DNA of 64,000 nt from Mytilisepta virgata (taxonomy: Eukaryota > Mollusca > Bivalvia > Mytilida > Mytilidae). Positions 13,509-28,500 of the stretch are shown here, piece by piece (position 1 is the stretch's first letter; each line of letters opens with the position of its first letter). The notes beneath the pieces were generated by a model that was given only the letters and a program-made list of their open reading frames with translations, was not told where the DNA came from and did no database searches. A program made the position numbers and the translations under genes. Location of the stretch: the NCBI GenBank assembly GCA_028015205.1, contig CM051521.1:87644513-87708512 (forward strand). The letters run 5' to 3'.

Positions 13509-16500
13509 CTGAAATAAAAGAAAAAGTAATTACAAAATAATGAAGGTGAATGTCTCCTATTTACTAAAATAGTAATTATAAAACAGAAATAGTATCAAAG
13601 CAACTTTGGAAATTTCTACATTATTTTACCACTGTATTTTATAGGCTTGTTTGTAATTCTTTAAATGAATTAAACATTCACAAATATTGTGAATTCAGTT
13701 ATTTTCGCTGACATCAATTTTCATAGACTTGGTAAAAAGGACGTATTCATGGGTTCTTAATTTCATGGATTTTGCAAGTTCCAAAAAACAGAAAAAAAAC
13801 AAAAAAATTCTAATGAAAAGCAGTTGTAACTGACAATTAAAAGCATTTTTTCGATAGATTTCCTGTTATGTATAATCAATGATTTCATTAGGGTTGATTA
13901 GCTTCAATTTAGAAATGACTTTTAGAGTTTAATCACAATATGATATTGTAAGAACATATTTGTTGTTTGATAAATTGAACTGGTTCTCGTCCTGAAGAAG
14001 CATGAAATATTTGCCACTGGACGTTAAGCAACAATCAACCAATAAATTTTTTGATTGATCAGTACAGTTTGTGAACTTTATCACTGTACTGAAACAAATT
14101 TTTATCATGTACTTAAACCAATTTTATGTCCTTTCTTTTTAATTTTCATCAAATTGTAAAAAAAAAACAGCAAAACTATTTTTTCAAAATATTCCTTTTA
14201 TTTTAACAATAATACATGTATATACATACCCTTTGTTTTCCATCTTTTTGTTTCATTTTTTCAAATTCTATGGTAAGTTCCTCAAGGCAGTGCATCAGTT
14301 CAAATGTATCTTGTCTACTGAATATTAACTGAAACAAAAATAAAATTACTACAATATAATGGCCATGAAAAACAATTAATAGATTCTAATTCAGTTTCCT
14401 TTTTAAAAATGAAGCGAAAAGGTGGATTTTTCACTTTATTTTTTTACATTTCTGTGATAAAAATGAACTTTTTGTCTGTTACGATCGAAAAATATGGATT
14501 TCATCTCTGAATTATTTTCACAATACCCACTACACTGCTGATGATAATTTACAATTAGGCCAATTTAATAACCCTGATCTCTTAAATTCTAATTTGCAAA
14601 GTTCTAATTTTAACCAATAATAAACCAAAAACAAGATAGAAAACATTAAACTAATATGCAGGAGTTAAAATGACATTCTTTAAAATTTAAATTCTATGAT
14701 TTACTGCAAAATACATATATAACTAAAATTAAAGTGCAACAATTATAATCTGTATGTGGTTTTCAGTCACTGTCCAATTTCTATACCTTGAGCCCACATG
14801 GAACTCCAAACCAAGATTCACAATTCCAAGAACACTTTGCACAATGTTGTGGGCTATATAAAGTAATCCATGGAGTTGCGAAAATGAGGTCCACATTGGT
14901 CACTTATATACTTATATAATTATTAACATGACTCATTTAGAACTTTATTCATATGTGTTGTATGTTATTTATGTACATAGCTGTAATTCCTGTGTTTGCA
15001 TTTTAACCCGTAAGGGTTTACTTTTTCCAATAAACCTATGTCTAAAGACAGTATGCAACAATAAGACACAACAAGAAGTTGTCTGATAGACACAAAACAA
15101 GATTTACACTCATCACTGTAACTGACCAATGGACTGCCAGTCCGGTAGCCCATCAGCCCACCCATCTATTAGATTTTTCCCATTGGAAAATACAGCTAAA
15201 AACCTTTCAAAAATTCAAAAACTAGAGGCTCTCAAGAGCCTGTGTTGCTCACCTGTATCTAATGTGATTTTGGAAATTATTTAAAATTATATAATGATTG
15301 AGACCAAGATTGGTTTAATTTGACACAGTATTTAAAATTAAGAACAGGTCATCTTAGTGTAGTCTTACAATATCTACTGAAGACATCTTATCATTATTAT
15401 TTTTGAATATGTGGTCAAGTTGTGACCATTCAAAATTTTTTTTACAATTTTCTGATAGACTTCAAAACATCTTGGATGATGGATCAGCAACAAAGTAACA
15501 ACACTTGGTCAGCACCTCATAAGGAACATTCATGCCATGTTTGGTTTCATTCCATTAAGTGGGTCACTAAAAGAAGTCATTTGTATGCATTTCCCATAGG
15601 GTTCTATGTTAAACTAAGTCCCCCGCTGGCGCCCATCTTGGATTATGGATCAGCTACAAAGTAACAACACTTGGTCAGCACCTCATAAGGAACACTCATG
15701 CCATGTTTGGTTTCATTCCATTCAACGGTTCTCTAAAAGAAGTCATTTGTATGCATTTCCCATAGAGTCCTATGTTAAACTAAGTCCCCCTCTGGTGGCC
15801 ATCTTGGATGATGGATCGGCTATAAAGTAACAACACTTGTTCAGCACCTAAGGGTTCATTCATGCCAGATTTAGTTTTATTCCATTCAGTGGTTCTCTAA
15901 AAGAAGTCATTTGTAAGCATTTCCCATAGGGTCCTATGTTAAACTAAGTTCCCCGCTGGCAGCCATCTTGAATGATGGATCGGCAACAAAGTAACAACAC
16001 TTGGTCAGCACCTCATAAGGAACATTCATGCCATGTTTGGTTTCATTCCATTAAGTGGGTCACTAAAACAAGTCATTTGTATGCATTTCCCATAGGGTTC
16101 TATGTTAAACTAAGTCCCCTGCTGGCGGCCATCTTGGATTATGGATTGGCTACAAAGTAACAACACTTGGTCAGCACCTCATAAGGAACATTCATGCCAT
16201 GTTTGGTTTCATTCCATTAAGTGGGTCACTAAAAGAAGTCATTTGTATGCATTTCCCATAGGGTTCTATGTTAAACTAAGTCCCCCGCTGGTGGCCATCT
16301 TGGATTATGGATCAGCTACAAAGTAACAACACTTGGTCAGCACCTCATAAGGAACACTCATGCAATGTTTGGTTTCATTCCATTCAACGGTTCTCTAAAA
16401 GAAGTCATTTGTATGCATTTCCCATAGAGTCCTATGTTAAACTAAGTCCCCCTCTGGCGGCCATCTTGGATGATGGATCGGCTACAAAGTAACAACACTT

Positions 16501-19500
16501 GGTCAGCACTTCATAAGGAATATTCATGCCATGTTTGGTTTCATTCCATGAAGTGGGTCACTAAAAGAAGTCATTTGTATGCATTTCCCATAGGGTTCTA
16601 TGTTAAACTAAGTCCCCCGCTGGCGGTCATCTTGGATTATGGATCGGCTGCAAAGTAACAACATTTGGTCAGCACCTCATAAGGAACATTCATGCCATGT
16701 TTGGTTTCATTCCATTCAACGGTTCTCTAAAAGAAGTCATTTGTATGCATTTCCCATAGGGTCCTATGTTAAACTAAGTTCCCCGCTGGCGGCCATCTTG
16801 GATGATGGATCGGCTACAAAGTAACAACACTTGGTCAGCACCTCATAAGGAACATTCATGCCATGTTTGGTTTCATTCCATATGGTGGTTCTCTAGAAGA
16901 AGTTCAAAATGTAAAATGTTAACGATGACGACGGACGACGCCGGAAGACGACGGATGCCAAATGATGAGAAAAGCTCACTTGGCCCTTCGGGCCAGGTGA
17001 GCTAAAAATAGGAGGAGGAATGGAAGTGACAAGAAAGAGACAAAAATTGTATTTCCATAACCTTACCTCTTTAGCTTCCAGAAGAGGTATTGCATCAATC
17101 AATAGAGTTAACCAAAATCTGAAAACAAAACAACAACTAAACAGTCATGAAAAAAAAGTTTCAAAAGTTTATACTCAATAGAATGCAGTTTATTTTTGTA
17201 AATTTCAAAGTTTTGTTCTTTAAAAGAATAAATCACATTGTAAAACAACACCTTGCTTCTTTTTCTTTTGATTGTTAACATTAATCAATGTTAGCCAAAA
17301 TTAATATGATGACTAGTACATTAAAATAGGAAATAAAGAGTATTGCAAAAAGTACTACAGGGTGAAGAATGCAATAATTGCAATCTGTGCTTTGATTTTG
17401 CTTGTTTTATTCTATTTTTTTTTAACACAGAACAAATTGTGATATGTTTTTTATACTTCACAGAGATATCCAGTAGGAAGATGGACTACTGTGATAATAT
17501 TGTTAACAGCTGAAGATGTGCAATTAAGTTTTATCTATTATATAATTAGTAGATAATTTGCATTAATTAATCTTGCAATATTGTCTGTTAAAATTCATTG
17601 TTTGCAAATGTTGAATTTACAGTGACTGGTGACTGATATTTTGTCTAACAAAAGTCTTTTCATTTCTCAAATTGCTAATTATTTAAGTATCACTTACTCT
17701 TTTGGAGCAAGCCTGGAGTCCAGTAAAGAAAGTAACAAAGAACCAGCTGCATAAAAGTCACCATCATTATATAACTTGTGGAATTCTCTGTATTTGCCTA
17801 TAAAATTTTCATTAATGGTAATTACAACAAGAGGCTCACCAGAGCCTGTATCGCTCACCTGGAGTCTGGTTTTCATTGGACAATTAATCAACTATTTGAC
17901 CAAGTTTGTTGCAATTGGTTCAATTGTTCAGGAAAAATTTGTTGAAGATTTATTTTTCATAAGGTTTAATGTTAAAATATGTTCCCTGATGGTGGTAGTC
18001 CTGGCAGGAAGTTGACAAAATTGACCAGGAATAAGGGTGAACCTTAAATAAATGTAACAGAACCCGACCTCAAATTACACAAACCAATAACTCCTAAATA
18101 GAATTTGGGATTCCCTTCAAAATTTCAGGGTAGGTAGATCTCAACATGGCAAACATTTTTCAATTTAAATTTCACTTTTATCTCAAATAGTTTTGGAGAT
18201 AAATGCAAAAATGTTAAAATTTTTAAAATTTGACAAAAAAGGGCAATAACTCCTAAATGGGTTTTGGGATTTCCTTTAAAATTTCAGGGTATGTAGATCT
18301 CAACATGGCAAACATTTTTCAAATTTACATTTCACTTCTATCTCAAATAGTTTTGGAGATAAATGACGAAAATTGTTAAATTATGAAAATTTGACGAAAA
18401 AAGGACAATAACTCCTAAATGGGTTTTGGAATTTCCTTCAAAATTTCAGGGTAGGTAGATCTTGTCATGCTGATCAAATTTACCCCACATCAGATTTTCG
18501 ATATCTGTAACGGTTTTTGAGTTATTAGCAAAAAACAGCAATTTACCCCTATGTTCTATTTTTAGTAACAGCGGCCATGTTTTTCGACGAATCAAAAATC
18601 CCCACATCAGTTCTATGCAGGGTACCCTAAGCAACAATCTTACCAAGTTTCATATGATTTTGAATAGTAGTTTCAGAGAAGAAGATTTTTGAAATAATAA
18701 CATAAAAAAAAGCCAAAAATGTGAAAAAAGGGCAATAACTCCTAAATGGGTTTTGGAATTTCCTTCAAAATTTCAGGGTAGGTAGATCTTGTCATGCTGA
18801 TCAATTTTACCCCATGTCATATTTTCGATATCTGTAACGGTTTTTGAGTTATTAGCAAAAAACAGCAATTTACCCCTATGTTCTATTTATAGTAACGACA
18901 GCCATGTTTTTCGACATTTCAAAAATTTTAAACGATAGAAATTTTCCAGATGCCCTAAAGAACAATTCTGCAAAGTTAGGTTGAAGTTGGTCCAGTAGTT
19001 TAGGACGAGTTAACATTTGAAAAAGTTTACAGACGACGACGACGACGACAGACGACGACGACGACGGACGCCAAGTGATGGCAATAGCTCACATGGCCTA
19101 TGGCCAGGTGAGCTAAAAAGGCAGAACTTTTCCTTTCAAAAGCACTTTACATTACATGATGTGAATCTTGGTATATTTTTATGTTTTTAATTCATGTTAT
19201 AATGAAAGCAAACTGTTTAAAAAAAGGTTTCTGACAAATATTTAAGCAGACAATTAAAATAAATATGGATTGAAATTGTTCAGTACAACCTGACAAAACC
19301 TATTGTAAAGAATATTGGCTAGGAGAAGGATGAGTACTCATTAACTTTAAGCTAGTTTAAACCGTGCCACAATGTTATACATGTCCCGAGTATGGAGCCT
19401 TTGTCTGTGGTTGTACATTTCGTGGTGTTGTCGATGTATTTCCCAACTTGTTAATATAGGGTGACTAAGAATTTCTTATACAATGTGGACCCCATGTTGA

Positions 19501-22500
19501 AGGCTGTATTACGATATCTTTTTTATAATTTTTAGTTCCGTTTTAGGGTTATTTTTACATTGATATTTACCCCATATCTCTTTTCATTTCCAGCGATATA
19601 TCATGGTAGCTCAACTAGCAGACCTGCCTAGAGCATCCCCCACCCATGGCAGATAAGGGAGACTCTCTTGATGGGGAGTTTTCAGGTCATAATATAAAAA
19701 GCCTGACAGCGACCCATAGTGGGTAACATGTTTGGAGAATCTCACATCCCATGCACACTAAAGACCACTTCTGTAGTTTTTGAAAAAGAGTAGGTTAAAT
19801 TATCCGACCCTACCCAACCATCCATCTCTTTACAGTGGAAGTCAAAATTGGTTTCCAGATATGTCCAATCCCACCCATATTTGAATTGTGGTTGATAAAT
19901 GCTTGAACTGGCTCCCATCCCGAAGAAGCATGAAATATATTCCAATGGACTTTAGCAAACAACAATCAATACTTTTCATTTCAAAACATATTCTAAATTT
20001 TGATCCTTTTACATAAAAGTCTATGATAAATATTAATTTTAAATAATTACCAACTTGTAACTTATCTCGAAGATATTAGGAAAACAAATTACATATATAA
20101 TCTAAGAAAATAACCTAGAAATGTTAATCTGTTACTTAGCAACATGGATGGACCTAGATTATCTATCAGATCTAAGTTTGTAAATGTCCCATTCTCACTG
20201 TACTCAAACAAAAACCTGAAAAGAGGGAAAAATTTATAACAATTTGCCTCACTGAATTCTACTAAAACTTTAAATTCTTTAATTTTGTTTTTAAATAACC
20301 AGATATTTTTGTTACATTTCAGTTTTTTATTTGAAATATATGAAAAATGTGTGGTTATGAAAGATACAAATAAAATTTTTAAAATTGCAATTATTTACTT
20401 CAACCTATAGGTGACAAGACCAGAGATGAGAATCTACAAACTAATTTTATGTGGCTTTTACTTAAACACTATGTATCTCCAATTTGTTTTTAAATCATAC
20501 GAATGAAATTGTTTTGTTTAGAACTTTGTTTACTCTATCACTCAAACTTTTTCTAATTTTTATACAGTCAAACCTGTTTTAAGAGACCACTCAAGGGAGA
20601 GCAAAAAAACTGGTCTCACAAGACAGGTGGTCTTTTAATACAGGTTCAGTTTATATGAAATGCACTACAGAGGGGTCTAAAATAGTGGTATTATAAGACA
20701 GGTTTTTGCTTAATACAATTGGTCGCTTGAGCAGGTTTGACTGTATATGACATTGTATCTCAGGAACTAAAATTCTTGTGTATTTATTGGACTGACTCAT
20801 TTATAGTGCAATATCCCAGATCAACAACATTTCAGTCATTTTAAGAGTATGGTTATGTTACCATATAACAATAGGTCTCAATTCTGTTTTATCTAGTAGA
20901 AATCTGGCTGTTTTACGTAATACTGATATCTTTCAATACTTTTCCAGTCCTTATCTGGCCTTCAACAGTATAGAATGCAGATTATAAGATAATTTCATAA
21001 TGATATTGTCCAATCTTTACAATTCTTAAAATGCTAATTCTATAGTTATAATATTAACTAGAAGAATAATTACTGGACCTGGAAGCCTACTTTTTTGACT
21101 TAATATTAAAAGAATCTGTACAACTTACTTTTCTGCAACAACTGTGGCAAATGCAACATCCTGTTAAGAAAATTACATAAAAAAAATAATAATCTAAATT
21201 ACATAAGCATTCTGTATCAAACTGAAATATATACGTTATTATTATTTGGTTCAACGAAAACTGCCAATATAATGATGACGCATCATCTCTTTTCTTAAGA
21301 TTTTTAGAGGCTTTTTGCAGTTTTGTATAAACCTAATTAAACCAAAATAATTTTTCCAATTCAATAATTCCAAATTCAGAACAACACAATCATGGGGGAT
21401 GTTTATGTTACTATGCACAATGGGTACAAAAGGAAATGGCATCACATAAAAGTACATAAATGCAAATGACATACACTTCAGTCAAGCATTACCATAAATA
21501 GAAAGAGATGACACACATAGGTCTCTATCTGCCTCTAGATGGGAAATTGGGGAAAAAACACTTCATTTAAAAAGAAAGTCTGGCCACCATAAGAATAAGG
21601 AGAATACTGGAATATTTTGTGACCAGCACTTTTATAAAGATTTCTCTTAAAAAAAATATTGAATGGTTTAGCATTTTTACCTTTGACCTCAGAAACCACG
21701 AGAGTGCTGCTCCTAGCCGTTTATTATTCAGATGTCTCATTCCAACAACTTTACATATACTTCTAGCTGTAAATACACATCAAATGTACTTTAACTTTAG
21801 ATATAAAATACAACTGTACACTGTATATTTGGAAATTATTTTAAGCATTTATCATAATAATTAATGCAATTTATGTACAATTTGTAATATAATAATATAG
21901 TTACAAATGCCTCCATTCAAAGACATTTCAGACAGGTCCAAAATTTAAAATGCAAGGCACTGTGAAAAAAGTAAGGTTCTGTCGATCAACTCGCAATGAT
22001 CAAGTTTCACATCAACTTTAAATTAGCCGAGGACTATAGTCGCTGAGAATTTTGTTACCAAACATTTTGTGACAGAAGGATAAGCGGATGGACGACAGGA
22101 GAAATCTTTTTGTTTTCAAAAACTTCATATTCATTCTTCACACAAATGATGAAATAACTGTGGCTGAAAACTCTTAACCAAAAGCTTCCATAGTCCATTA
22201 TGGTGAAAAATGGAAAATTGGTGGCATTTTTAAACAGGAAGCAGATAGGCCATAGGTACTGCTGTCGCACGACCATGCTTTGAGAAGTACCCACCTTACA
22301 ACTCATCATGGTTTAGCTTATATATCAACCATAACATAGTTGTTGCCTATAGTTGCTGAGAATTTCTGACCAAACATTTTGTGACAAGTATTCCAAGTAT
22401 AGCCCCACTGACTCCTACATGCTGATCAATACCCTAAACAAAGTATTCCTCTACAAGCATTTTAATACTAAACAGAAGTAAATTAATTCCTAACTCTGGA

Positions 22501-25500
22501 ACAGAATGAAGACACTAATCCAAAACCTCCCTAAAAACAAATTAACCAAGGGGAGATAATTGTAATTCTGAGAGCTTGACAGAGGCTATGAGTTATCTCC
22601 TTCTGAGTAATCTTCTTTATGGCAGTTAGGCCAAAAAAAATATATTATTAGCTTCTCAGACCCCGCCGCGTGTCCCTTAAACCCGCTGCATTCGTCGTTT
22701 TTTATCATACAAAAAATAAAATTAAAAATCGACAGTTCCGCGTCCCACCCGGAAATTTTTCGCGTCTGTTTCCGTTACCGGTAATTTTTAGGATCGCAAT
22801 CTTAATCAGTGAAACGTTTTCATAAACACGCTTTATCACGTGGTGTGGTGATTTAAATATACATTGTTTCTGAAACTTCGTTCAGCATGGCATCATCTTT
22901 AGTGTCATGCCAAGTCCTCTCTGGAGGAAAAACCGTCGTACCATGGAGATACATTGTGATTACGACGGAGTGCACATTGGGGGAGTTGCTAGAATCGATT
23001 AAAACGAACTATGAAGCAGCCTTTGGAAAATTTCAGGGCTACACCGCCGACGCTTTCATTGGGAGGTCGAAGATTGAATTTGATAAAGTTAATATGAATT
23101 GTAAAGTCAGGGAAGCTATTGCTACGTTTGGTAGATATATTAAATATGAACTTAAGAAAACACAAGATGACATTATCAAAAAGAAGACAACCCATATGTA
23201 TACAAAAAGTTGGTTTTAATTTCCCATTAAAACAGGATTCTTCAATTTCTTTTTTTTTATACCAATATATTAGAAATAACAGATGCTATATTTTAATTCA
23301 GACACAATGAAAATTTCCATGCAAAAAAAAAAAAAGAGCCACCCTGCCTCATTAAAAAATTTCAAAAATGGCCTGAGAAGCAACAAATTTTTTAAGTAAA
23401 AACAAGGAAAAATAAAAAAAAGACTCCTCCCTGCCTCATCAAAAAATTTGAAAAGTGGCCTGAGAATCTAATGATTTTTTTTACATGGCCTTAACTAATT
23501 TTTTATTTTGAATTTCTCACCTTGCTCCATCATATTTCTCTCCTGACAAATATTGAGTAATTTCTGTGCTTTTCTCTCTGTTTCTATGGGCATACTCTCC
23601 ATAAAATGTTCCAAATATTGTCTACAAATTATAATCATGCATATTTATTGAAGAAATTAAAAATCACCTACAACATACTTTTAGTTGTTGGATATTATGT
23701 ATATTTACTGTTTATCTAATTACCGAGACCTTTTTACACTTTAATTTCCATTGTTATAACAGTGTAAATCAATATAATGTCAAAATCAATCTATGTTTTT
23801 TGTAAGTGATCAAAACAAGGTATTGCATGCGTTCAAACTTTATACAAAATAAATCAATAACAGATTTTCAGAATTCTCAAAGCAATGTGACTTTGCATCA
23901 AGATTACATTTTCAATGATATTAAAAATTATTAAATTCATTAATACAACTTTTCTTTTCATGTTGGAGTTTTTCTTTTTTTTCTTTTTTTAAATTTAAAT
24001 TTTTCAGTAATACTGTCATTAATTTTTAAAGAATGTATAAACATGAAAATATATATCATATGTTTACCATTTGTTTATGGTGATTATTATTGTTCTCAAG
24101 ATCCTAAAAATAATATATTCTTAATCCTGATTGAAGTAAATTGGTATACATCTAGAGGCTCAGAGGGCTGAGTCTGTAACGCTCAGCTGGCATGAAAGCC
24201 ATTTTTATTGATGTACCTCAAGAGAGAAGTCACTTCATCCTATCATTATGAAATATGGTAAGCCTTGTAGGAACCAAATTTTTCTTCATTAGGGTCCTTC
24301 TACTTACAGGTCAGCATATTCTAAAATTTTCCAGTTCTCCAGAAGATTTTTGCATGTATTTCCCATAGGGTCTTATGTTAACCTAAGTCCTCTGCTGAAG
24401 GCCATTTTGAATTAGGGATTGGCAGCATCAGAGTAACAACACTTGGTAAGCACATTAAGAGGGACATTCAGACTATGTTTGGTTTCAAGCAATTTTGCAG
24501 TTCTGTAAATTTTTGTTATACGTCATAGACACTTTCTGTCAAGTTTGGCTCTATTTGACCAAACAGTTTAAGAGAAAATTTTTTTTTTTTTAAATCAACC
24601 AATCAGAAACCACAATTGCCAATGGCGGCCATGTTTGTCGCCTGATCTGGGCAAAATGACGAAAATTTGTAAAGAACCTCCCATAGATGCTTTCTGTCAA
24701 GTTTCGTTCCATTTGGCCAAGCGATTTCAGAGGGGAATATTTTTTTATATCATCCAATCAGAAACAAGAAATGCCCATGGCGGCCATATCTGTACTCCGA
24801 TGGGGATGAAATGAGGAAACTTTATAAAGAACCTTCCATATATGCCTCCTGTCAAGTTTTGTTCCATTTGGCCCACCTCTTTCAGACTAGATTTTTGAAA
24901 ACTCAGCCAATCAGAACAACAATTGCCCATGGCAGCCATGTTTGTTGTGCGATCAGGACGAAATGAGCAATCTTTATAAAGGACCTTACATAAATGCTTC
25001 CTGTCAAATTTAATTCCATTTGGCCCAGTGGTTTCAGAGAAGATTAAAATGTGAAAAGTTAACGAACGGACCATGGACGCCAAGTGATGACAAAAGCTCA
25101 CATGGACTTTGGCCAGGTGAGCTAAAAATGATACATTTTTATATTAAGCTCTTACCTTCCAAATTCAGGACAATGATCTAAATAACTGACACCAACAATC
25201 CATAAGCTGAAATATAAAATCAAGACTACATGGTCAGTAAAAAATAACATCCAACTTTCTTTTCCTACAACTATTCAGTGATGAAACAAATAAATATTTA
25301 CTTACAATAATCGGAAATATCAAACATAACTTTAAATTTACTTCTTCAGATATAATATAAAATATCTGATTGTGGTTCACCTCTTTCTGATACAAGTTTG
25401 AACCGGTATACTTTGACTGATTTCGGAGTGTGGTGTTTAACTTACTTTTAAATCTGATCTAACAGACTAGGTTAAACACTGCCACATTCTGTATGTGCCT

Positions 25501-28500
25501 TTACAATGACAAAACCATGTATTACATTGAGCGAAGGAAAATATGATAATTCACTAGTCAGAAAAATCGTATTTCACTCTTGCACATGTTGTAACAATAG
25601 ATGTTGCAAACAACATTACTATACAAACATTGAAACTTAGTCATATAGAAAACATAATCAATTGTATTTCTTATTAAATCTTCTAAATTTGTCATTGTAA
25701 TATACAGAATAATTTCAGGCATTCAAATTTCCAAATTAGTCCTACTTTAGTTCCTTATTGTTATATGTTCACATGTATGCTTTTACTTGCTGTCTGTAAA
25801 CCTAAGATCCATGGTATGGATTTTTAAAATTTTTAGAATCTTAATCAATGTGAATAGTTTAACCACTTGGCTGATAGATGCAATTGAATTTTGGTTCAAT
25901 CATGTACTGGTATTAAAGAGAAACAAAATTATTTTGCTTATAGAATTTTTTATGTAAAAAGGGAGATAAATCTTAGTATGAAATTTTATTAAATTAAGTA
26001 TTACATCGTATTGCATGGAATATCCACAAAAAGCATTAAGAATATTTAAAATAATGGTTTTACAAATTTTAGGATAGGTCTGATTTATTAAATTCAACTG
26101 TTTTATTTTTCAATTGGAAATTCCCCATTCAGAATAATTTTTGAGGCTTAAAAATATAACCCTTTTAAACAGTTATAATTTTTTTATGTTTTATTGGACG
26201 ACTCAACAGCATAAAGTTGTATTATAATTCTAACATTTAGACTTTAAAAATGCCTAAAATCCATTCCACAAACTGAGATTTACAAACAGAAGTCTTCAGC
26301 AAATTTTTTCTATTACCCTGTTTACGAGGCAATTTATATATGTTTTGTATTGTATTGTATCATTGACTTTTGTGGATTGCTTTTCAAGATCAGTTAAAAT
26401 TTGCTGTTTTGACTAAATTCTATGGCTATGTGATTTTATAATAATAACATGTGTGTAACAAACCTTTTGTGAGACATGAGACTACAGGCATAATCCAACA
26501 ATAAAAACTCTCTAAGATTTGACCCATACCTAAAATATTATAATAATTATGAATAGTAAAATAATGAATTGATAGCAAATTGTTTGTGAAAAAAATGGAC
26601 TTGCATAAACAGATGTACATTGTTAAATGTATAAAACTGCATCTCTGCGTTACAACCCATAATGGCATTTGTACTGTTAGCCAAAATAGTGAAACAAGGA
26701 AATGTACAGGTAAGTTCAGTTTAAGATGAATGTAAGAAGAAACAAGAATTACTTTCCACTCTATGAAAATTATGACACTAGAAGCAACACATAAACCATA
26801 TAAAAATTTAAAATTCCATATTCAGCCCTAAGTGTTGAAGAAGGGTGGATGGGGAATGTTTATCCTCTTTCCGATATTTATAAAATCTACAAATATACTT
26901 ACTGTAGTTTATGAGCCTCTAACTGACCACAGTGTTGTAAAAGATCTGTCACGTGGGCCACAAACCACCAGTTACTGAACATGGAACTAAGAAAGAAACA
27001 ATGTGTTATAAATTATCAAAATTCAAAATTAAATATACATAATTTAATTTTTGTAATAAATAAAGTATATATTATTTTATTTCAATGTACTCTTATCATA
27101 CATTTATTAACATGTACATAATTAAATCTTCATGGGCTGAGTTTGAACTCGCATAACCTCAGTGTTGTCAAGGCTAATGATCATTGTTACTAAAATTAGA
27201 CAACTCAACCACCGAGACTCCAAGAGAGTGAACATATAATTATCCAAAGCAGTATAAATGAATAGTGTTTTTGCTACCCATTTCTATCTACTTATAATTC
27301 TTGGAATATAATTTGCCAACTGGAACTGCCTATGTGAAATCTTATTCTTTAATATAATCAAATTCAATGAACTGGCACTCTCCTTATCTTAACCCAAACT
27401 TTACAAAACGATATGAAATTTAATGTATGTACAAACAAAGGTTGCAATGGAATATTTTAATTTGTTAATTTAATATTGCTATAGACATATTTACCTACTA
27501 TCCTTTATAACCTGGTGAATGTCAAATTCTAAAGCAACCAATAAAATGTTGTCCAATTCTCCTAGCCTATGCTGATCATTCCTGTATACATCTAAACATG
27601 TCTGAAAAATAAAACTAAACTTAAAATATACATATACAAATTTAAGCATTTATGCTTTATTTTCCACAATATCTTCTTTTTTTAAAGTAACAAAATACAC
27701 TGTTTACTCTGCATTCAACGTGTTAGTTTGAAAACTTTACCATACACATAATAAAAAATAAAATAAAACAACAATGGAGAACAGTTTTGCTTTGACTTGT
27801 TCAAGAAACTGGGGTTTTTTTTTACATGAAAATAAAATGGTTCGAGCCATTGGTTTTGTTTGAGCAATCCAATTTTGAGATACCAAAGTTCGCTTGTAAT
27901 AGATTTACAATTTCCTTCTTCTACTAGTCCTGCCACACATTCAGTGACAAATTTGACTATTTTTGGACCAATAGAAACTGAGAAATGAAGTATATGGTTT
28001 AAATAAATTAGTTGGGGTTTTACACCGTTTTCAGCACATCTGGCTATTTCGTGGGGGCCAATTTTTATTGGTGGAGTACCCGGAGAAAACCACCGACCTT
28101 CGGTTGGAAAATTGGCAATCCTTGTTAATTAAGATCAGAGTCGAAAACAACCGCCATAGGTGAGATTCGAACTCACAACCTCAGTGTTGACAGGCCAGTG
28201 ATCACTAGTAGTCATGATGAACTACCTAGACCACTCAGCCACAAGGCCCCCACTTTGTAAAAGTAATACTAAATGGTGTTATATATACATTACATTTTTG
28301 GGAAGATTAGGATAAAATAACAACTACAAAGGTTTGTTTCAAAATATGATTTATATTATTATTTGATTTCTTTTTTAAATCTATCGTTCTTTAATACCTG
28401 AACATAATATTGAAGATCAATAGCTTTGACTGTTGGATGCTGATACAACATTTTAGAAACCAGCATATGGTACCAGGTCTCACAAAGGGCCCGCAAATCT

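Noticed and set aside
15422..17005. Series of ~61-codon open frames with near-identical [12 protein letters not shown] peptides, looking like a small gene family
   Set aside because: They are produced by the 166-bp tandem DNA repeat. The period is not a multiple of three, so each copy sits in a different frame, and there is no shared start context or independent conservation.
17797..17891. N-terminal extension of the exon 19 frame ([20 protein letters not shown])
   Set aside because: This is the antisense of element C plus the 3' end of the intron. NUP85 alignment and the TTTATAG acceptor put the exon start at 17797.
25207..26902. Apparent loss of a conserved NUP85 segment between exons 12 and 14
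   Set aside because: A 66-nt exon at 26464-26529 encodes the segment with correct phases, so nothing is missing.
28160..28250. Possible tRNA gene (good A and B boxes)
   Set aside because: The acceptor stem does not close, and the sequence continues into a conserved SINE body; the same head recurs at 47990-48070.
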